A DNA stretch of 64,000 nucleotides, taken from Azoarcus sp. (GTDB taxonomy: Bacteria; Pseudomonadota; Gammaproteobacteria; Burkholderiales; Rhodocyclaceae). This document shows, piece by piece, positions 19,146 through 27,872 of this stretch. How positions within the stretch are numbered: position 1 is the stretch's first letter; each line of letters opens with the position of its first letter. The stretch is taken from NCBI GenBank assembly GCA_030604735.1, contig JAUVVG010000019.1:1-64000 (forward strand), in the 5' to 3' direction. The notes beneath the pieces were generated by a model. That model worked only from the letters and a program-made list of their open reading frames with translations, made no database searches and was not told the origin of the DNA. The position numbers and the translations under genes are program-made.

Positions 19146-20810
19146 ATGCCCCATCCGCTGTTCGAAAAACACAAGGCCGTCCTGGATGCCGCTGTCGAGG
19201 CGATCCATGCACGGGGCTTCTGGACGCCGTTTCCGGAGACGCCCAGCCCCAAGGTGTATGGCGAAACCGCCCATGAGGATGGCAAGCGGGCGGTCGAGGC
19301 CTGCTTTGGCGCCGATTTCGTACTGGACCAACCCGGACAGTCCGGCTGGGTCGCGACCGAACGGTCGCCTTACGGGGTCGAGCTCGGCGTCCGTTACCCG
19401 GTCTGCTCCACCGACGCACTGATCAAGGCCGCACAGGCCGCCCAGCCGGGCTGGCAGAAGATCGGGGCCGAAGGCCGGGTCGGGGTCTGCGTCGAAATGC
19501 TGACCCGGTTGAACCAGCGCAGCTTCGAACTCGCGCATGCGGTGATGCTGACCACCGGCCAGGGCTGGATGATGGCCTTTCAGGCTGGCGGCCCGCACGC
19601 CCAGGACCGTGGTCTGGAAGCCGTCGCCTACGCCTGGGACGAGATGAGCCGGGTCCCGGCCGAGGCGATCTGGGAAAAGCCGCAGGGCAAGAATCCGCCG
19701 CTGAAGATGAAGAAACACTTCGAGATCGTCGGTCGCGGGGTCGCGCTGGTGGTCGGTTGCGGCACCTTCCCGACCTGGAACACCTACCCCGGACTGTTCG
19801 CCGCGCTGGCCACCGGCAACCCGGTCATCGTCAAGCCGCACAGCAACGCGGTGCTGCCGGCGGCGATCACGGTCCGCATCCTGCGTGAAGTGCTCACCGA
19901 GCAGGGGCTGGACGCCAACCTGGTCAGCCTCGCGGTGGTCGAGAAGCGCACCGACACCCAGGCACTGGCAACCCACCCGGCGGTGAAGTCGATCGACTTC
20001 ACCGGCAGCAACGTCTTCGGCCAGTGGTTGATCGACAACGCCAGACAGGCCCAGGTCTATGCCGAGCTCGCCGGCGTCAACAACGTCGTGATCGAATCGA
20101 CCGACGCCTACAAGGCGATGCTGCGCAACCTCGCGTTCACGCTCAGCCTCTATTCCGGCCAGATGTGCACCACCACCCAGGCGATCATCGTGCCGGCCGG
20201 CGGCATAGAGACCGACCAGGGCCACAAGTCCTTCGACGAGGTCGCCACCGACCTCGCCGCAGCGATCGACAAGTTCCTGTCCGACGTCAATGTCGCGGCG
20301 GCGGTGCTCGGCGCGATCCAGTCCGACGCGACGCTGGACCGGATCGACGAGGCCGGCCAGCACGGACGGGTCGTTCTAGCGTCCAAGAAGATCGCCCACC
20401 CCGACTTTCCTCAGGCTGAAGTGCGCACTCCGGTGCTGCTCACCTGCGATGCAGCCGACGAGAAGAGCTACATGGAAGAACGCTTCGGCCCGATCGCCTT
20501 CGTGGTCAAGGCGGCCGATGCCGACGCCGCTCTGGCGCTGTCGGAACGGATCGTGTCCGAGCATGGCGCCCTCACCGTCGGGCTGTACTCGACCCGGACC
20601 GAAGTGATAGACGCGATGACCGAGGCCACCTGGCGGGCCGGGGTCGCCTTGTCGATCAACCTGACCGGCGGGGTCTTCGTCAACCAGTCGGCCGCGTATT
20701 CGGACTACCACGGTGTCGGCATGAACCCGGCCGCCAATGCCAGCTACGCCGACAGCGCCTTCGTCGCCAACCGTTTCCGCGTCGTCCAGCGCCGCTACCA
20801 CGTCGAGTAA
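19146..20810 (+). CDS. paaN: PaaN/PacL-type aldehyde dehydrogenase of phenylacetate ring cleavage (no hydratase domain)
   Basis: Oxidises the semialdehyde (3-oxo-5,6-dehydrosuberyl-CoA semialdehyde) made on ring opening. The 554-residue protein is an aldehyde dehydrogenase throughout: CGTFPTWNTYPGLFAALATG, the FTGSNVFG cofactor segment, and the nucleophilic Cys in YSGQMCTTTQ. The well-known PaaZ of E. coli is about 680 residues, with a C-terminal MaoC-type oxepin-CoA hydrolase domain that is absent here. The ATG at 19146 follows GGAGAAG. It is divergent from the paaG operon and leads paaY. The missing hydrolase must be encoded elsewhere. Confidence 0.92.
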   Translation: MPHPLFEKHKAVLDAAVEAIHARGFWTPFPETPSPKVYGETAHEDGKRAVEACFGADFVLDQPGQSGWVATERSPYGVELGVRYPVCSTDALIKAAQAAQPGWQKIGAEGRVGVCVEMLTRLNQRSFELAHAVMLTTGQGWMMAFQAGGPHAQDRGLEAVAYAWDEMSRVPAEAIWEKPQGKNPPLKMKKHFEIVGRGVALVVGCGTFPTWNTYPGLFAALATGNPVIVKPHSNAVLPAAITVRILREVLTEQGLDANLVSLAVVEKRTDTQALATHPAVKSIDFTGSNVFGQWLIDNARQAQVYAELAGVNNVVIESTDAYKAMLRNLAFTLSLYSGQMCTTTQAIIVPAGGIETDQGHKSFDEVATDLAAAIDKFLSDVNVAAAVLGAIQSDATLDRIDEAGQHGRVVLASKKIAHPDFPQAEVRTPVLLTCDAADEKSYMEERFGPIAFVVKAADADAALALSERIVSEHGALTVGLYSTRTEVIDAMTEATWRAGVALSINLTGGVFVNQSAAYSDYHGVGMNPAANASYADSAFVANRFRVVQRRYHVE

Positions 20811-20831
20811 TCACCCGGAGCGCCCACGCCC

Positions 20832-21449
20832 ATGCCCTGCTACGAAATCGACGGACTCAAGCCCGTCATCCACCCCAGCGCCTTCGTCCACCCGGACGCG
20901 GTGCTGATCGGCGACGTGATCGTCGGCCCGCGCTGCTATGTCGCACCGCTGGCCAGCCTGCGCGGCGACTTCGGTCGCATCGTGCTGGAGGAAGGCAGCA
21001 ACATCCAGGACACCTGCGTGATGCACGGTTTTCCCGGCACCGACACCGTGATCGAGGTGGATGGCCATGTCGGTCACGGCGCGGTGCTGCACGGTTGTCG
21101 GGTCGGTCGCAACGCCTTGATCGGCATGAACGCGGTGATCATGGACAACGCGATCGTCGGCGAGGCAGCCATCGTCGCCGCCTGCGCCTTCGTCAAGGCA
21201 GGTATGCAGGTACCGCCGCGCACCCTGGTCGGTGGCATGCCGGCCAAAGTGATGCGGGAGCTGTCGGAGCAGGAAATGGCATGGAAGGTCGATGGCACCC
21301 GCTGCTACCAGGACCTGACCGTGCGCAGCCTCGCCACGCTGAAACCCTGCGCCCCGCTGACCGAGGTCGAAGCCGGCCGTAAACGTTTCGAATTTCCCGG
21401 GGTCGTGCCGCTGGTCGACGCCAAGAAAGGCGCCCAGGACAAGGCTTGA
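20832..21449 (+). CDS. paaY: PaaY, gamma-carbonic-anhydrase-like thioesterase
   Basis: Left-handed beta-helix trimer protein; relatives hydrolyse stalled ring-opened CoA thioesters of this pathway. The 205-residue protein shows hexapeptide-repeat character and conserved metal histidines in [10 protein letters not shown] and [13 protein letters not shown]. The middle [24 protein letters not shown] and [14 protein letters not shown] are typical of the family. It follows paaN by 21 bp in what should be a two-gene rightward operon. Confidence 0.93.
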   Translation: MPCYEIDGLKPVIHPSAFVHPDAVLIGDVIVGPRCYVAPLASLRGDFGRIVLEEGSNIQDTCVMHGFPGTDTVIEVDGHVGHGAVLHGCRVGRNALIGMNAVIMDNAIVGEAAIVAACAFVKAGMQVPPRTLVGGMPAKVMRELSEQEMAWKVDGTRCYQDLTVRSLATLKPCAPLTEVEAGRKRFEFPGVVPLVDAKKGAQDKA

Positions 21450-21462
21450 GCGCCGTGCTTGT

Positions 21463-21855
21463 TCAGGCCATCAAGGCATCGTTCAGTTTGGTGACCTGGT
21501 TGCGACCACCTGCCGGCAACCTTTCGCACATATAGGCCAGGACGATGCCGGTGAAGGGCTTGACCATCGTCGGCGAAATACCGAGCGACTGAAAGTGGCC
21601 GCCCATGCGGGCGAACGCGTCCAGCTTGCCGCCGGCGACACTGCCGAAAATGCCGTCGAGCAGGCCGATGAAACCCTCGCCCCCCTCCGGTGACAGACGC
21701 ATCCAGGCCTCGGCCTCGGGCAACAAGGTCTTGATCTCGTGGAAACTGGAATGGGCGACATGGTCCTTGACGATGTAGAGCAAGGCGCCAATTCCACCCT
21801 TCGCCTGCTGCTCATTGAGGTCTAGCGACTTCATCAGTTGTTGAACGAGCTCCAT
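21463..21855 (-). CDS. DUF2780 (VcgC/VcgE-like) protein of unknown function
   Basis: Protein of 130 residues resembling the DUF2780 family: it begins ELVQQLMKSLDLNEQQAKGG and has GIFGSVAGGKLDAFARMGGHF and a helix-forming end with LNDALMA. No signal peptide or membrane span is evident. The ATG at 21855 has GGAGGACA upstream; an earlier in-frame start adds 13 residues without support. It converges on paaY with a 13-bp gap. The biochemical role of the family is unknown to me. Confidence 0.75.
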   Translation of the reverse strand: MELVQQLMKSLDLNEQQAKGGIGALLYIVKDHVAHSSFHEIKTLLPEAEAWMRLSPEGGEGFIGLLDGIFGSVAGGKLDAFARMGGHFQSLGISPTMVKPFTGIVLAYMCERLPAGGRNQVTKLNDALMA

Positions 21856-22147
21856 GTTCTTGTCCTCCAATTGTCTTCGTTGACTCGCCTTCATGCCTCC
21901 AAAGTGGGCTCCCCTTCCATCCGCCTACCTAGGGTGAGCTTCCCGGTTCGCGCTCTCCGGTACCGGTGTTGACCGCATCAACACATGAAACGATCCAAGA
22001 CGGAATCATTCCGCATCCACCCTGTCTTCGACCAGTGCGGATTCGACGGGCCCGGCGGCAGGCTTTCTGCCAGACTCCGGCCAATCGCCGACACGCCCCT
22101 CAAGTCACGACGTTTTGGGCCGATACCATGCAGGGACGACAGGAATG

Positions 22148-22324
22148 ATGAACGAAGCCAAGACTCGACCCTCCCGGTCCGACGGCACACCCACAGGGTA
22201 CAGGCGCAAGCGACTTGCAGTCTGGATGCTGATGACCGTCTGGCTGAGCTATAGCGGAGCCCTGCTCGGCTGGTGGGCTTATACCGAGCCGACCGGCGAT
22301 AGCTGCATCGCCTCGCCAAGATGA
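22148..22324 (+). CDS. Small single-span membrane protein upstream of a chemoreceptor gene
   Basis: A 58-residue frame with a basic N-terminal part (TGYRRKRLA) and one hydrophobic span (VWMLMTVWLSYSGALLGWWAY). It ends 25 bp before the chemoreceptor gene. AGGA lies just upstream of tandem ATGs at 22145 and 22148. Composition (basic flank inside, aromatic belt outside) looks like a real inner-membrane microprotein. I recognise no family, and it could be a chance frame. Confidence 0.45.
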   Translation: MNEAKTRPSRSDGTPTGYRRKRLAVWMLMTVWLSYSGALLGWWAYTEPTGDSCIASPR

Positions 22325-22349
22325 GCAGGTCATCGATCCGCCAGGAGCC

Positions 22350-23867
22350 ATGATGAGCACGACGCGACACATCGGCGAAGAAAGCGCCGAAGAAATCCTG
22401 CAGCCCTATCGCACGGCGGCCGACAGGGTCATGCTGGTGACACTGGCCTTCCTGTTCGTCGTCAGCCTTGGCGTGGCAGCCTTTACCGACTCCTGGGCGA
22501 TCACGATCGCGGTCTCGCTGCCCGCCCTGCTCGTGCCCGCAGCGATCTACAAACTGGCCCCCGGCAGTCTGGCGAGTCGGATCGGCTTCGCCTTCGCATT
22601 GATGGTCTTTTCGGCGCTGACGATACAGCAGACACGTGGCGTCATCGAAGCCCACTTCGGCATCTTCGTGTTGCTCGCCTTCCTGCTCTATTACCGCGAC
22701 TGGCGGCCGGTGCTGGCCGCAGCCGGCTTGATCGCAGTCCACCACGTCGGCTTCAATTATCTCCAGGCCGCCGGACTGGGTTTCTATGTGTTCGAAGGCG
22801 GAGCCGCCTTCAAGCTGGTCCTGATCCACGCCGCTTACGTCGTGGTCGAGGCTGCGGTGCTGATATACATGGCTCTCAAGCTCGAGCGGGAAACACTCGA
22901 AGCCGCCGGGGTCGCGAGCATGGCAACCCGGATCGGCGCGGGCGATCTGACCGCGAACCTGGAGCGCTCGGGTCATTCCGGGCTGCTCGATTCGGTAGAA
23001 CGCATGCGCCAGAACCTGCGTACCACCCTCGGCCAGGTCGGCCAGGGTGCCAGCTCGGTCGGCGACAGTGGCGCGGTGCTGGGCAGTCTTTCGACTCAAC
23101 TGGACGAACTCACCCGGCAGCAACGCACCGCCACGACCGACATGGCGAGCGCCATCGAGGCGCTGACAGAGTCGATGAATGTACTCGCCGAAGAGACCGA
23201 ATCGGCCAGAACCATGGCGGTCGCCTCGGGCAAGGCCTCGCGCGAGGGGGGCCGTGTCGTCAAGTCCTCGATAGACGAGATGCTGGGCATACAGACCACG
23301 ATCCGGGCTTCGTCAGAAAACGTCGAGCACCTCGGCAGCCAGTCCGATCGGGTCGCCCAGGTGGTCAGCCTGATCAAGGACATCGCCGGGCAAACCAATC
23401 TGCTCGCATTGAATGCGGCGATCGAGGCCGCCCGGGCCGGGGAGCAGGGGCGCGGCTTCGCTGTGGTCGCGGACGAGGTCCGCAAGCTGGCCGAGCGCAC
23501 CGCGACCGCCACCGAGGAGATCACATCGATGATCGACGACATCCAGGCCAGCAAGGATGCCGCGCTACATAGCATTGCGCAGGCGGTCGAGCGGGTGACC
23601 CGTGGCGGTGAACTGGCCACCGATGCCAGCACCTCGATCGCCCGGATTACCGATGAGGCCGAGGCGGTCGAACGGGTCATCGCCGGCATCGCCGACGCGC
23701 TGCAGAACCAGAGCCGCAGCGCACGCCTGATCGCGCAGAGTATAGAGGGCATCGCCGCGATGTCCGAGCGCAGCAGCGGATCGAGCGACGAGCTCAGGCG
23801 CGAGGTTTCCTCCCTCGAGAACGCATCGAAGACACTTGCGACAGCGGTGGGACGATTCCGCCTCTGA
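22350..23867 (+). CDS. Methyl-accepting chemotaxis protein with a multi-pass membrane sensor
   Basis: Chemoreceptor of 505 residues that would signal to CheA/CheW. Residues 25 to about 175 form some six closely packed membrane spans with no large periplasmic domain. Histidines are placed in or beside them (VIEAHFGIF, IAVHHVGFNYLQ). The rest is a HAMP-like and coiled-coil signalling region with the hairpin tip IAGQTNLLALNAAIEAARAGEQGRGFAVVADEVR, split here as IAGQTNLLALNAAIEAA and RAGEQGRGFAVVADEVR. It lacks the four-helix periplasmic sensor of classical receptors. No che genes are nearby. The ligand may be membrane-soluble or a gas or redox state bound via the histidines; that is speculation. 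Confidence 0.9.
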   Translation: MMSTTRHIGEESAEEILQPYRTAADRVMLVTLAFLFVVSLGVAAFTDSWAITIAVSLPALLVPAAIYKLAPGSLASRIGFAFALMVFSALTIQQTRGVIEAHFGIFVLLAFLLYYRDWRPVLAAAGLIAVHHVGFNYLQAAGLGFYVFEGGAAFKLVLIHAAYVVVEAAVLIYMALKLERETLEAAGVASMATRIGAGDLTANLERSGHSGLLDSVERMRQNLRTTLGQVGQGASSVGDSGAVLGSLSTQLDELTRQQRTATTDMASAIEALTESMNVLAEETESARTMAVASGKASREGGRVVKSSIDEMLGIQTTIRASSENVEHLGSQSDRVAQVVSLIKDIAGQTNLLALNAAIEAARAGEQGRGFAVVADEVRKLAERTATATEEITSMIDDIQASKDAALHSIAQAVERVTRGGELATDASTSIARITDEAEAVERVIAGIADALQNQSRSARLIAQSIEGIAAMSERSSGSSDELRREVSSLENASKTLATAVGRFRL

Positions 23868-23900
23868 ACGACCGGTCGATCGCAACGCCCGCGCGGGCGC

Positions 23901-24368
23901 TCATCGGTCGACCGGCACGTACAAGCTTTCCTTCAGCTCCTCCATCACCACATAACTGCGTGACTCGACCGCCGCCGGCAGCTTCAGCAGGATGTTGCCG
24001 AGCAACTGCCGGTACTCGCCCATCTCGCCGATGCGCGCCTTGATCAGGTAGTCGAAATCACCTGACACCAGGTGGCATTCCATCACCTCGGGCACGAACA
24101 TCATCTCCTTGCGGATCCGGTCGAATACATCGCCGGACTTGACCGACAGCTTGATCTCGACGAACACCAGCAGGCTCTTGCCCAGGGCATGCGGATCGAC
24201 CCGGGCGTGGTACCCGGTGATCACGCCTTCCCGCTCCAAGCGCCTGACCCGCTCGGTGCAGGGCGTCGGCGACAGGCCGACCCGCGAGGCCAGTTCGGTC
24301 ATCGCGAGCCGGCCTTCACGCTGCAGCTCTTCGAGTATCTTGCGGTCGATCCGGTCCAGTTCGCGCAT
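23901..24368 (-). CDS. Lrp/AsnC-family transcriptional regulator
   Basis: DNA-binding regulator of 155 residues with an N-terminal winged helix-turn-helix (LDRIDRKILEELQREGRLAM, then TELASRVGLSPTPCTERVRR) and a C-terminal RAM ligand domain (FVEIKLSVKSGDVFDRIRKE; SGDFDYLIKAR). GAGGAG precedes the ATG. It is divergent from dadA-dadX, so it most likely activates the D-amino acid dehydrogenase operon in response to alanine or leucine, as DadR/Lrp do in other proteobacteria. Confidence 0.92.
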   Translation of the reverse strand: MRELDRIDRKILEELQREGRLAMTELASRVGLSPTPCTERVRRLEREGVITGYHARVDPHALGKSLLVFVEIKLSVKSGDVFDRIRKEMMFVPEVMECHLVSGDFDYLIKARIGEMGEYRQLLGNILLKLPAAVESRSYVVMEELKESLYVPVDR

Positions 24369-24400
24369 TTCGCTTCTCCTCGCGGGCGCCAGCGCCTCTT

Positions 24401-24447
24401 TCAGTGATTTACTGACTTTTCATCGCATATTTTTAGTGATTATCACT
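24401..24447. promoter_or_regulatory. AT-rich inverted repeats, probable Lrp-type binding sites
   Basis: Two inverted repeats lie in the AT-rich gap between the Lrp-family gene and dadA. TCAGT and ACTGA flank 5 bp (24401-24415), and AGTGAT-T-ATCACT is a perfect 13-bp site (24435-24447). Position and composition fit binding by the divergently encoded Lrp-family regulator. Confidence 0.5.
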
Positions 24448-24501
24448 GCTATTACATCAATAAACTAGCGAATCATTCTGACAAGAACGGAGGAGACCGG
24501 C

Positions 24502-25815
24502 ATGAATGTAATCGTACTCGGCAGCGGTGTGATTGGTACCACCACGGCCTACTATCTCGCCCGGCAAGGCGCCCGGGTCACCGTGATCGACCGTGGCGAG
24601 GGTCCGGCGCTGGAAACCAGTTTCGCCAATGCCGGCCAGATCTCACCGGGTTATTCGACCCCATGGGCGGCCCCCGGCATTCCGTTGAAGGCGCTCAAGT
24701 GGCTGTTCCAGCGGCATGCCCCGCTGGCGATCCGCCCCGACGGCAGCCTTTTCCAGTTGCGCTGGATGCTGGCGATGCTCGCCAACTGCACCAGCGAGCG
24801 CTACCGGCTGAACAAGGAGCGCATGGTCCGGATCGCCGAGTACAGCCGCGACTGCCTGCGCGAGTTGCGCGCAGAAACCGGGATCCACTACGAGGAGCGT
24901 ACCCGCGGCTTCCTGCAGGTGTTCCGCAAGCCGGCCCAGCTCGAGGCGGTAAAGGCGGACCTGCAGGTGCTGCAGGAGTTCGGTGTACCCCATACCCTGC
25001 TCGACATCGACGGTGTGGTCGAGGCGGAGCCAGCCCTCGCCGTGGTGCGCGACAAATTGCTGGGCGGTCTGCACCTGCCCAACGACGAGACCGGCGACTG
25101 CTATCTGTTCACGACCCGGCTAGCCGACCAGGCTCGTGCACTGGGCGTGAACTTCCGCTTCGGCGCCGATATCCGCGAGTGGGTCACCGCCAACGGCCGG
25201 GTGCGGGGGGTGAAGATCGTCAGCGACGGCCACGAGGAGGTGGTGAGTGCCGATCGCTACGTGCTCGCGCTGGGTAGCTATTCACGCGAGATGCTCGCCC
25301 CGCTGGGTCTGGACCTACCGGTCTATCCGGTCAAGGGCTACTCCTTGACGATTCCGGTCGCCGACGGCGATTGCGCACCGGTCTCGACGGTGATGGACGA
25401 GACCTACAAGATCGCGATGACCCGCTTCGATCAGCGCATCCGGGTCGGCGGCATGGCCGAACTGAACGGCTTCGATCTGGGGCTGAATCCGCGCCGTCGC
25501 GACACGCTGGAGATGGTGGTGCGAGACCTTTTCCCCGGTGCCGGCCATGTCGAGCAGGGCGAGTTCTGGACCGGGCTGCGACCGATGACCCCGGACAGCA
25601 CCCCGATCGTCGGCGCCACCCGCTACCCGGAGGTTTTCCTGAACACCGGCCACGGCACGCTGGGCTGGACCATGGCCTGCGGCTCCGGCCGTCTGATCGC
25701 CGATCTGGTGACCGAAAAACAGCCGGCGATCCGGTGCGATGACCTTGGACTCGCACGTTATGGCAAAGTAAGGGGCCACGATGTCCAACCCGCCAGACTG
25801 TCATCCGCCACATGA
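24502..25815 (+). CDS. dadA: D-amino acid dehydrogenase small subunit
   Basis: FAD-dependent, membrane-associated dehydrogenase that oxidises D-alanine to pyruvate and ammonia and feeds electrons to the quinone pool. The 437-residue protein starts with the dinucleotide motif [20 protein letters not shown], has the DadA stretch [22 protein letters not shown], and ends with [17 protein letters not shown]-type C-terminal FAD contacts. GGAGGAG precedes the ATG. Its stop overlaps the start of the racemase gene (ATGA), so the pair catabolises L-alanine through D-alanine. Confidence 0.95.
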   Translation: MNVIVLGSGVIGTTTAYYLARQGARVTVIDRGEGPALETSFANAGQISPGYSTPWAAPGIPLKALKWLFQRHAPLAIRPDGSLFQLRWMLAMLANCTSERYRLNKERMVRIAEYSRDCLRELRAETGIHYEERTRGFLQVFRKPAQLEAVKADLQVLQEFGVPHTLLDIDGVVEAEPALAVVRDKLLGGLHLPNDETGDCYLFTTRLADQARALGVNFRFGADIREWVTANGRVRGVKIVSDGHEEVVSADRYVLALGSYSREMLAPLGLDLPVYPVKGYSLTIPVADGDCAPVSTVMDETYKIAMTRFDQRIRVGGMAELNGFDLGLNPRRRDTLEMVVRDLFPGAGHVEQGEFWTGLRPMTPDSTPIVGATRYPEVFLNTGHGTLGWTMACGSGRLIADLVTEKQPAIRCDDLGLARYGKVRGHDVQPARLSSAT

Positions 25816-26873
25816 GACCCGCTGTCGCCCGTATCGATCTCGACGCACTTCGCCACAACTACGCGCTCGCCCGACACCGCCACGGCGGCCGGGCCCTGGC
25901 GGTCATCAAGGCCAATGCCTACGGGCATGGTGCGATCCGGTGCGCGAACGCGCTGCTGGATGAAGCCGACGGATTCGCGGTCGCGATCATGGAAGAGGCG
26001 ATCGCGCTCAGGGAGGCCGGCATCACCCGCCCGCTGCTGGTACTGGAAGGGGTGTTCGAGGCCGCGGAGCTGGCAGTCGCAAGCCAACTGGAGCTGTGGC
26101 TGGTCGTCCATCACGAAGAACAACTGCGGATGATCGAAACCACCGATTTCGGTGGAACCATACCGGTCTGGCTCAAGATCAACAGTGGCATGAACCGGGC
26201 CGGTTTCGAGCCGGACCAGGCATCCCGTGTCTGGGAACGGCTGCAACGCACCGGCAAGGTCGGCGAGATCGTGCTGATGACCCATTTCGCCCGGGCCGAC
26301 GAACCCCAGGTGATCACCACCGACGAGCAGGTCCGACTCTTCGATCAAGCCACCGCCCGACTACCCGGCCCCCGCAGCCTGAGCAACTCGGCCGGGGTGC
26401 TCGGCTGGCCGGTCGCGCATCGCGACTGGGCGCGCCCTGGGATCCTGCTCTACGGGGCCGACCCGATGCCTGGCGACCCGAGCGGACTGCAGCCGGTGAT
26501 GACGCTGGAGAGCGCGGTGATGGCGGTGCGAGAGATTCCCGTTGGCGCCGCCATCGGCTATGGCGGACGGTTTCGGGCCGAGCGACCGACCCGGGTCGGT
26601 CTGGTCGCGATGGGCTATGCCGACGGATATCCGCGCAGCGCCCCGGACGGCACCCCGGTGGCGGTGGACGGCATCCGTACCCGCCTGATCGGCCGGGTCT
26701 CGATGGACATGCTGACGATAGACCTGACCGACCTGCCCGATGCCGGCCCGGGCAGCCGGGTCGAGCTATGGGGCCGCAATATCCCGATCAACCGGATCGC
26801 CGAGGGTGCCGGCACCATCGCCTACGAATTGCTGTGCAATGTAAAGCGGGTACGCTTCGACTACCGGGGATGA
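25812..26873 (+). CDS. dadX: Catabolic alanine racemase
   Basis: PLP enzyme interconverting L- and D-alanine. The 353-residue protein has the PLP-lysine motif [11 protein letters not shown], the segment [11 protein letters not shown], the catalytic tyrosine region IGYGGRF, and the C-terminal [10 protein letters not shown] and [12 protein letters not shown]. It overlaps dadA by 4 bp. That coupling argues for the catabolic (DadX) rather than the biosynthetic (Alr) role, though the product would also supply D-alanine for peptidoglycan. Confidence 0.95.
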   Translation: MRPAVARIDLDALRHNYALARHRHGGRALAVIKANAYGHGAIRCANALLDEADGFAVAIMEEAIALREAGITRPLLVLEGVFEAAELAVASQLELWLVVHHEEQLRMIETTDFGGTIPVWLKINSGMNRAGFEPDQASRVWERLQRTGKVGEIVLMTHFARADEPQVITTDEQVRLFDQATARLPGPRSLSNSAGVLGWPVAHRDWARPGILLYGADPMPGDPSGLQPVMTLESAVMAVREIPVGAAIGYGGRFRAERPTRVGLVAMGYADGYPRSAPDGTPVAVDGIRTRLIGRVSMDMLTIDLTDLPDAGPGSRVELWGRNIPINRIAEGAGTIAYELLCNVKRVRFDYRG

Positions 26874-26969
26874 CGTTCTTCGACGCGTTCAGGAACTTGT
26901 GCTGGCTCAAGGAAAGGTCCTGGCCGGATCGATAGCATCGCGATTTTGCTGACCTCAAAGAGAATCGCG

Positions 26970-27329
26970 ATGAACGAACTCCCCATCCTGGACAACACCG
27001 TATTTTCCTTCGACGCCCGCGGCGTGGCCCGGCGCTTTCGCCATGCGGCGATCTTCGGTGCGCTGGAATCCCTGTTCGACGGCGAGACCATGCGCTTCGT
27101 CAACGACCACGACCCGCTGCCCCTGCTCGATCAGATCCGGCAACGTTACGGCAAGCAGATCGACATCACCTACATCAGTAGGGAACCCGAAAAGATCGTG
27201 ATCGACTTCAGCGTCTGCCTGGAAGTGCGCGAGCCTGCCCAGGCCGCTGCGGCCGCAGCGGGGGCGAACCCAGCACAGGGTGGGGGTTGCGGTGGCGGCG
27301 GTGGCGGCTGCGGTTGCGCCGGTCAGTAA
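26970..27329 (+). CDS. DUF2249 protein with a Gly/Cys-rich C-terminal tail
   Basis: A 119-residue protein whose first 90 residues form a small DUF2249/TusA-like alpha-beta domain (LPLLDQIRQRYGKQIDITYI, EPEKIVIDFSV). It continues through an Ala-rich linker into a tail of glycines with three cysteines: GGGCGGGGGGCGCAGQ. The tail could bind a metal or an iron-sulfur intermediate. The ATG at 26970 is preceded by a modest AAAGAGAAT. It lies between dadX and a gene reading the other way. DUF2249 proteins occur near denitrification and hemerythrin genes, but their biochemistry is not settled to my knowledge. Confidence 0.75.
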   Translation: MNELPILDNTVFSFDARGVARRFRHAAIFGALESLFDGETMRFVNDHDPLPLLDQIRQRYGKQIDITYISREPEKIVIDFSVCLEVREPAQAAAAAAGANPAQGGGCGGGGGGCGCAGQ

Positions 27330-27390
27330 GCAGGAAACAAGCCTTAGCCAGAACGGGTTAGCGCCTCGACGGGACGGGCGCTGCCCGATC

Positions 27391-27849
27391 TCACCAGCGC
27401 AAGACCAAGCGCTTTCCGCCCATGGGACGCAGATCCAGCCACTGGGTCTGGGTCTGCCCGTCGAAGGTTGCGGCAATGCGGTAGCGCCCCTCCTCCGGCA
27501 CATCGACCAGACCGATAGGCCCGCAGGCACGGCTCACCGCGAGGTCTGCCAGCGGATCGTCGATACGGACCTCGACCCCGGACAGATAAGCGCCGTCCCC
27601 TGACACCAGCAACAGGGTCAGCGCGTGCGCCTTTTCGAGCGCCAGCATCCGCTCCGACTCGTCCTTGCCGATTCCGCCGCAGGCCAGCGTGATGATGCCG
27701 CGGGCGCCGGCCTCCTCCGCCCTCTCGGCCGCACCTTGCGCCGACACGCCGACGGGCCAGACCAACACCAAGGTCAGGACCGCGATCCCGGCAACCATGA
27801 CGAAGCGGCGGCAGGGACGGAACAAGCTGGGCTCGGAGTCGGTCGGCAT
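27391..27849 (-). CDS. Small secreted protein downstream of ccmI, function unknown
   Basis: A 152-residue protein with a signal peptide or anchor (RRFVMVAGIAVLTLVLVWPV, ending VSAQG), so probably periplasmic. The mature part has a pair of cysteines (LACGGIGKDE and SRACGPIGLV) and a beta-rich end resembling a carbohydrate- or regulatory-like fold (YRIAATFDGQTQTQWLDLRP). It begins 23 bp after ccmI on the same strand and may be co-transcribed. I do not recognise a named family. Confidence 0.65.
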   Translation of the reverse strand: MPTDSEPSLFRPCRRFVMVAGIAVLTLVLVWPVGVSAQGAAERAEEAGARGIITLACGGIGKDESERMLALEKAHALTLLLVSGDGAYLSGVEVRIDDPLADLAVSRACGPIGLVDVPEEGRYRIAATFDGQTQTQWLDLRPMGGKRLVLRW

Positions 27850-27872
27850 GCTCTGGGTCCGTTCCCGGCTGT

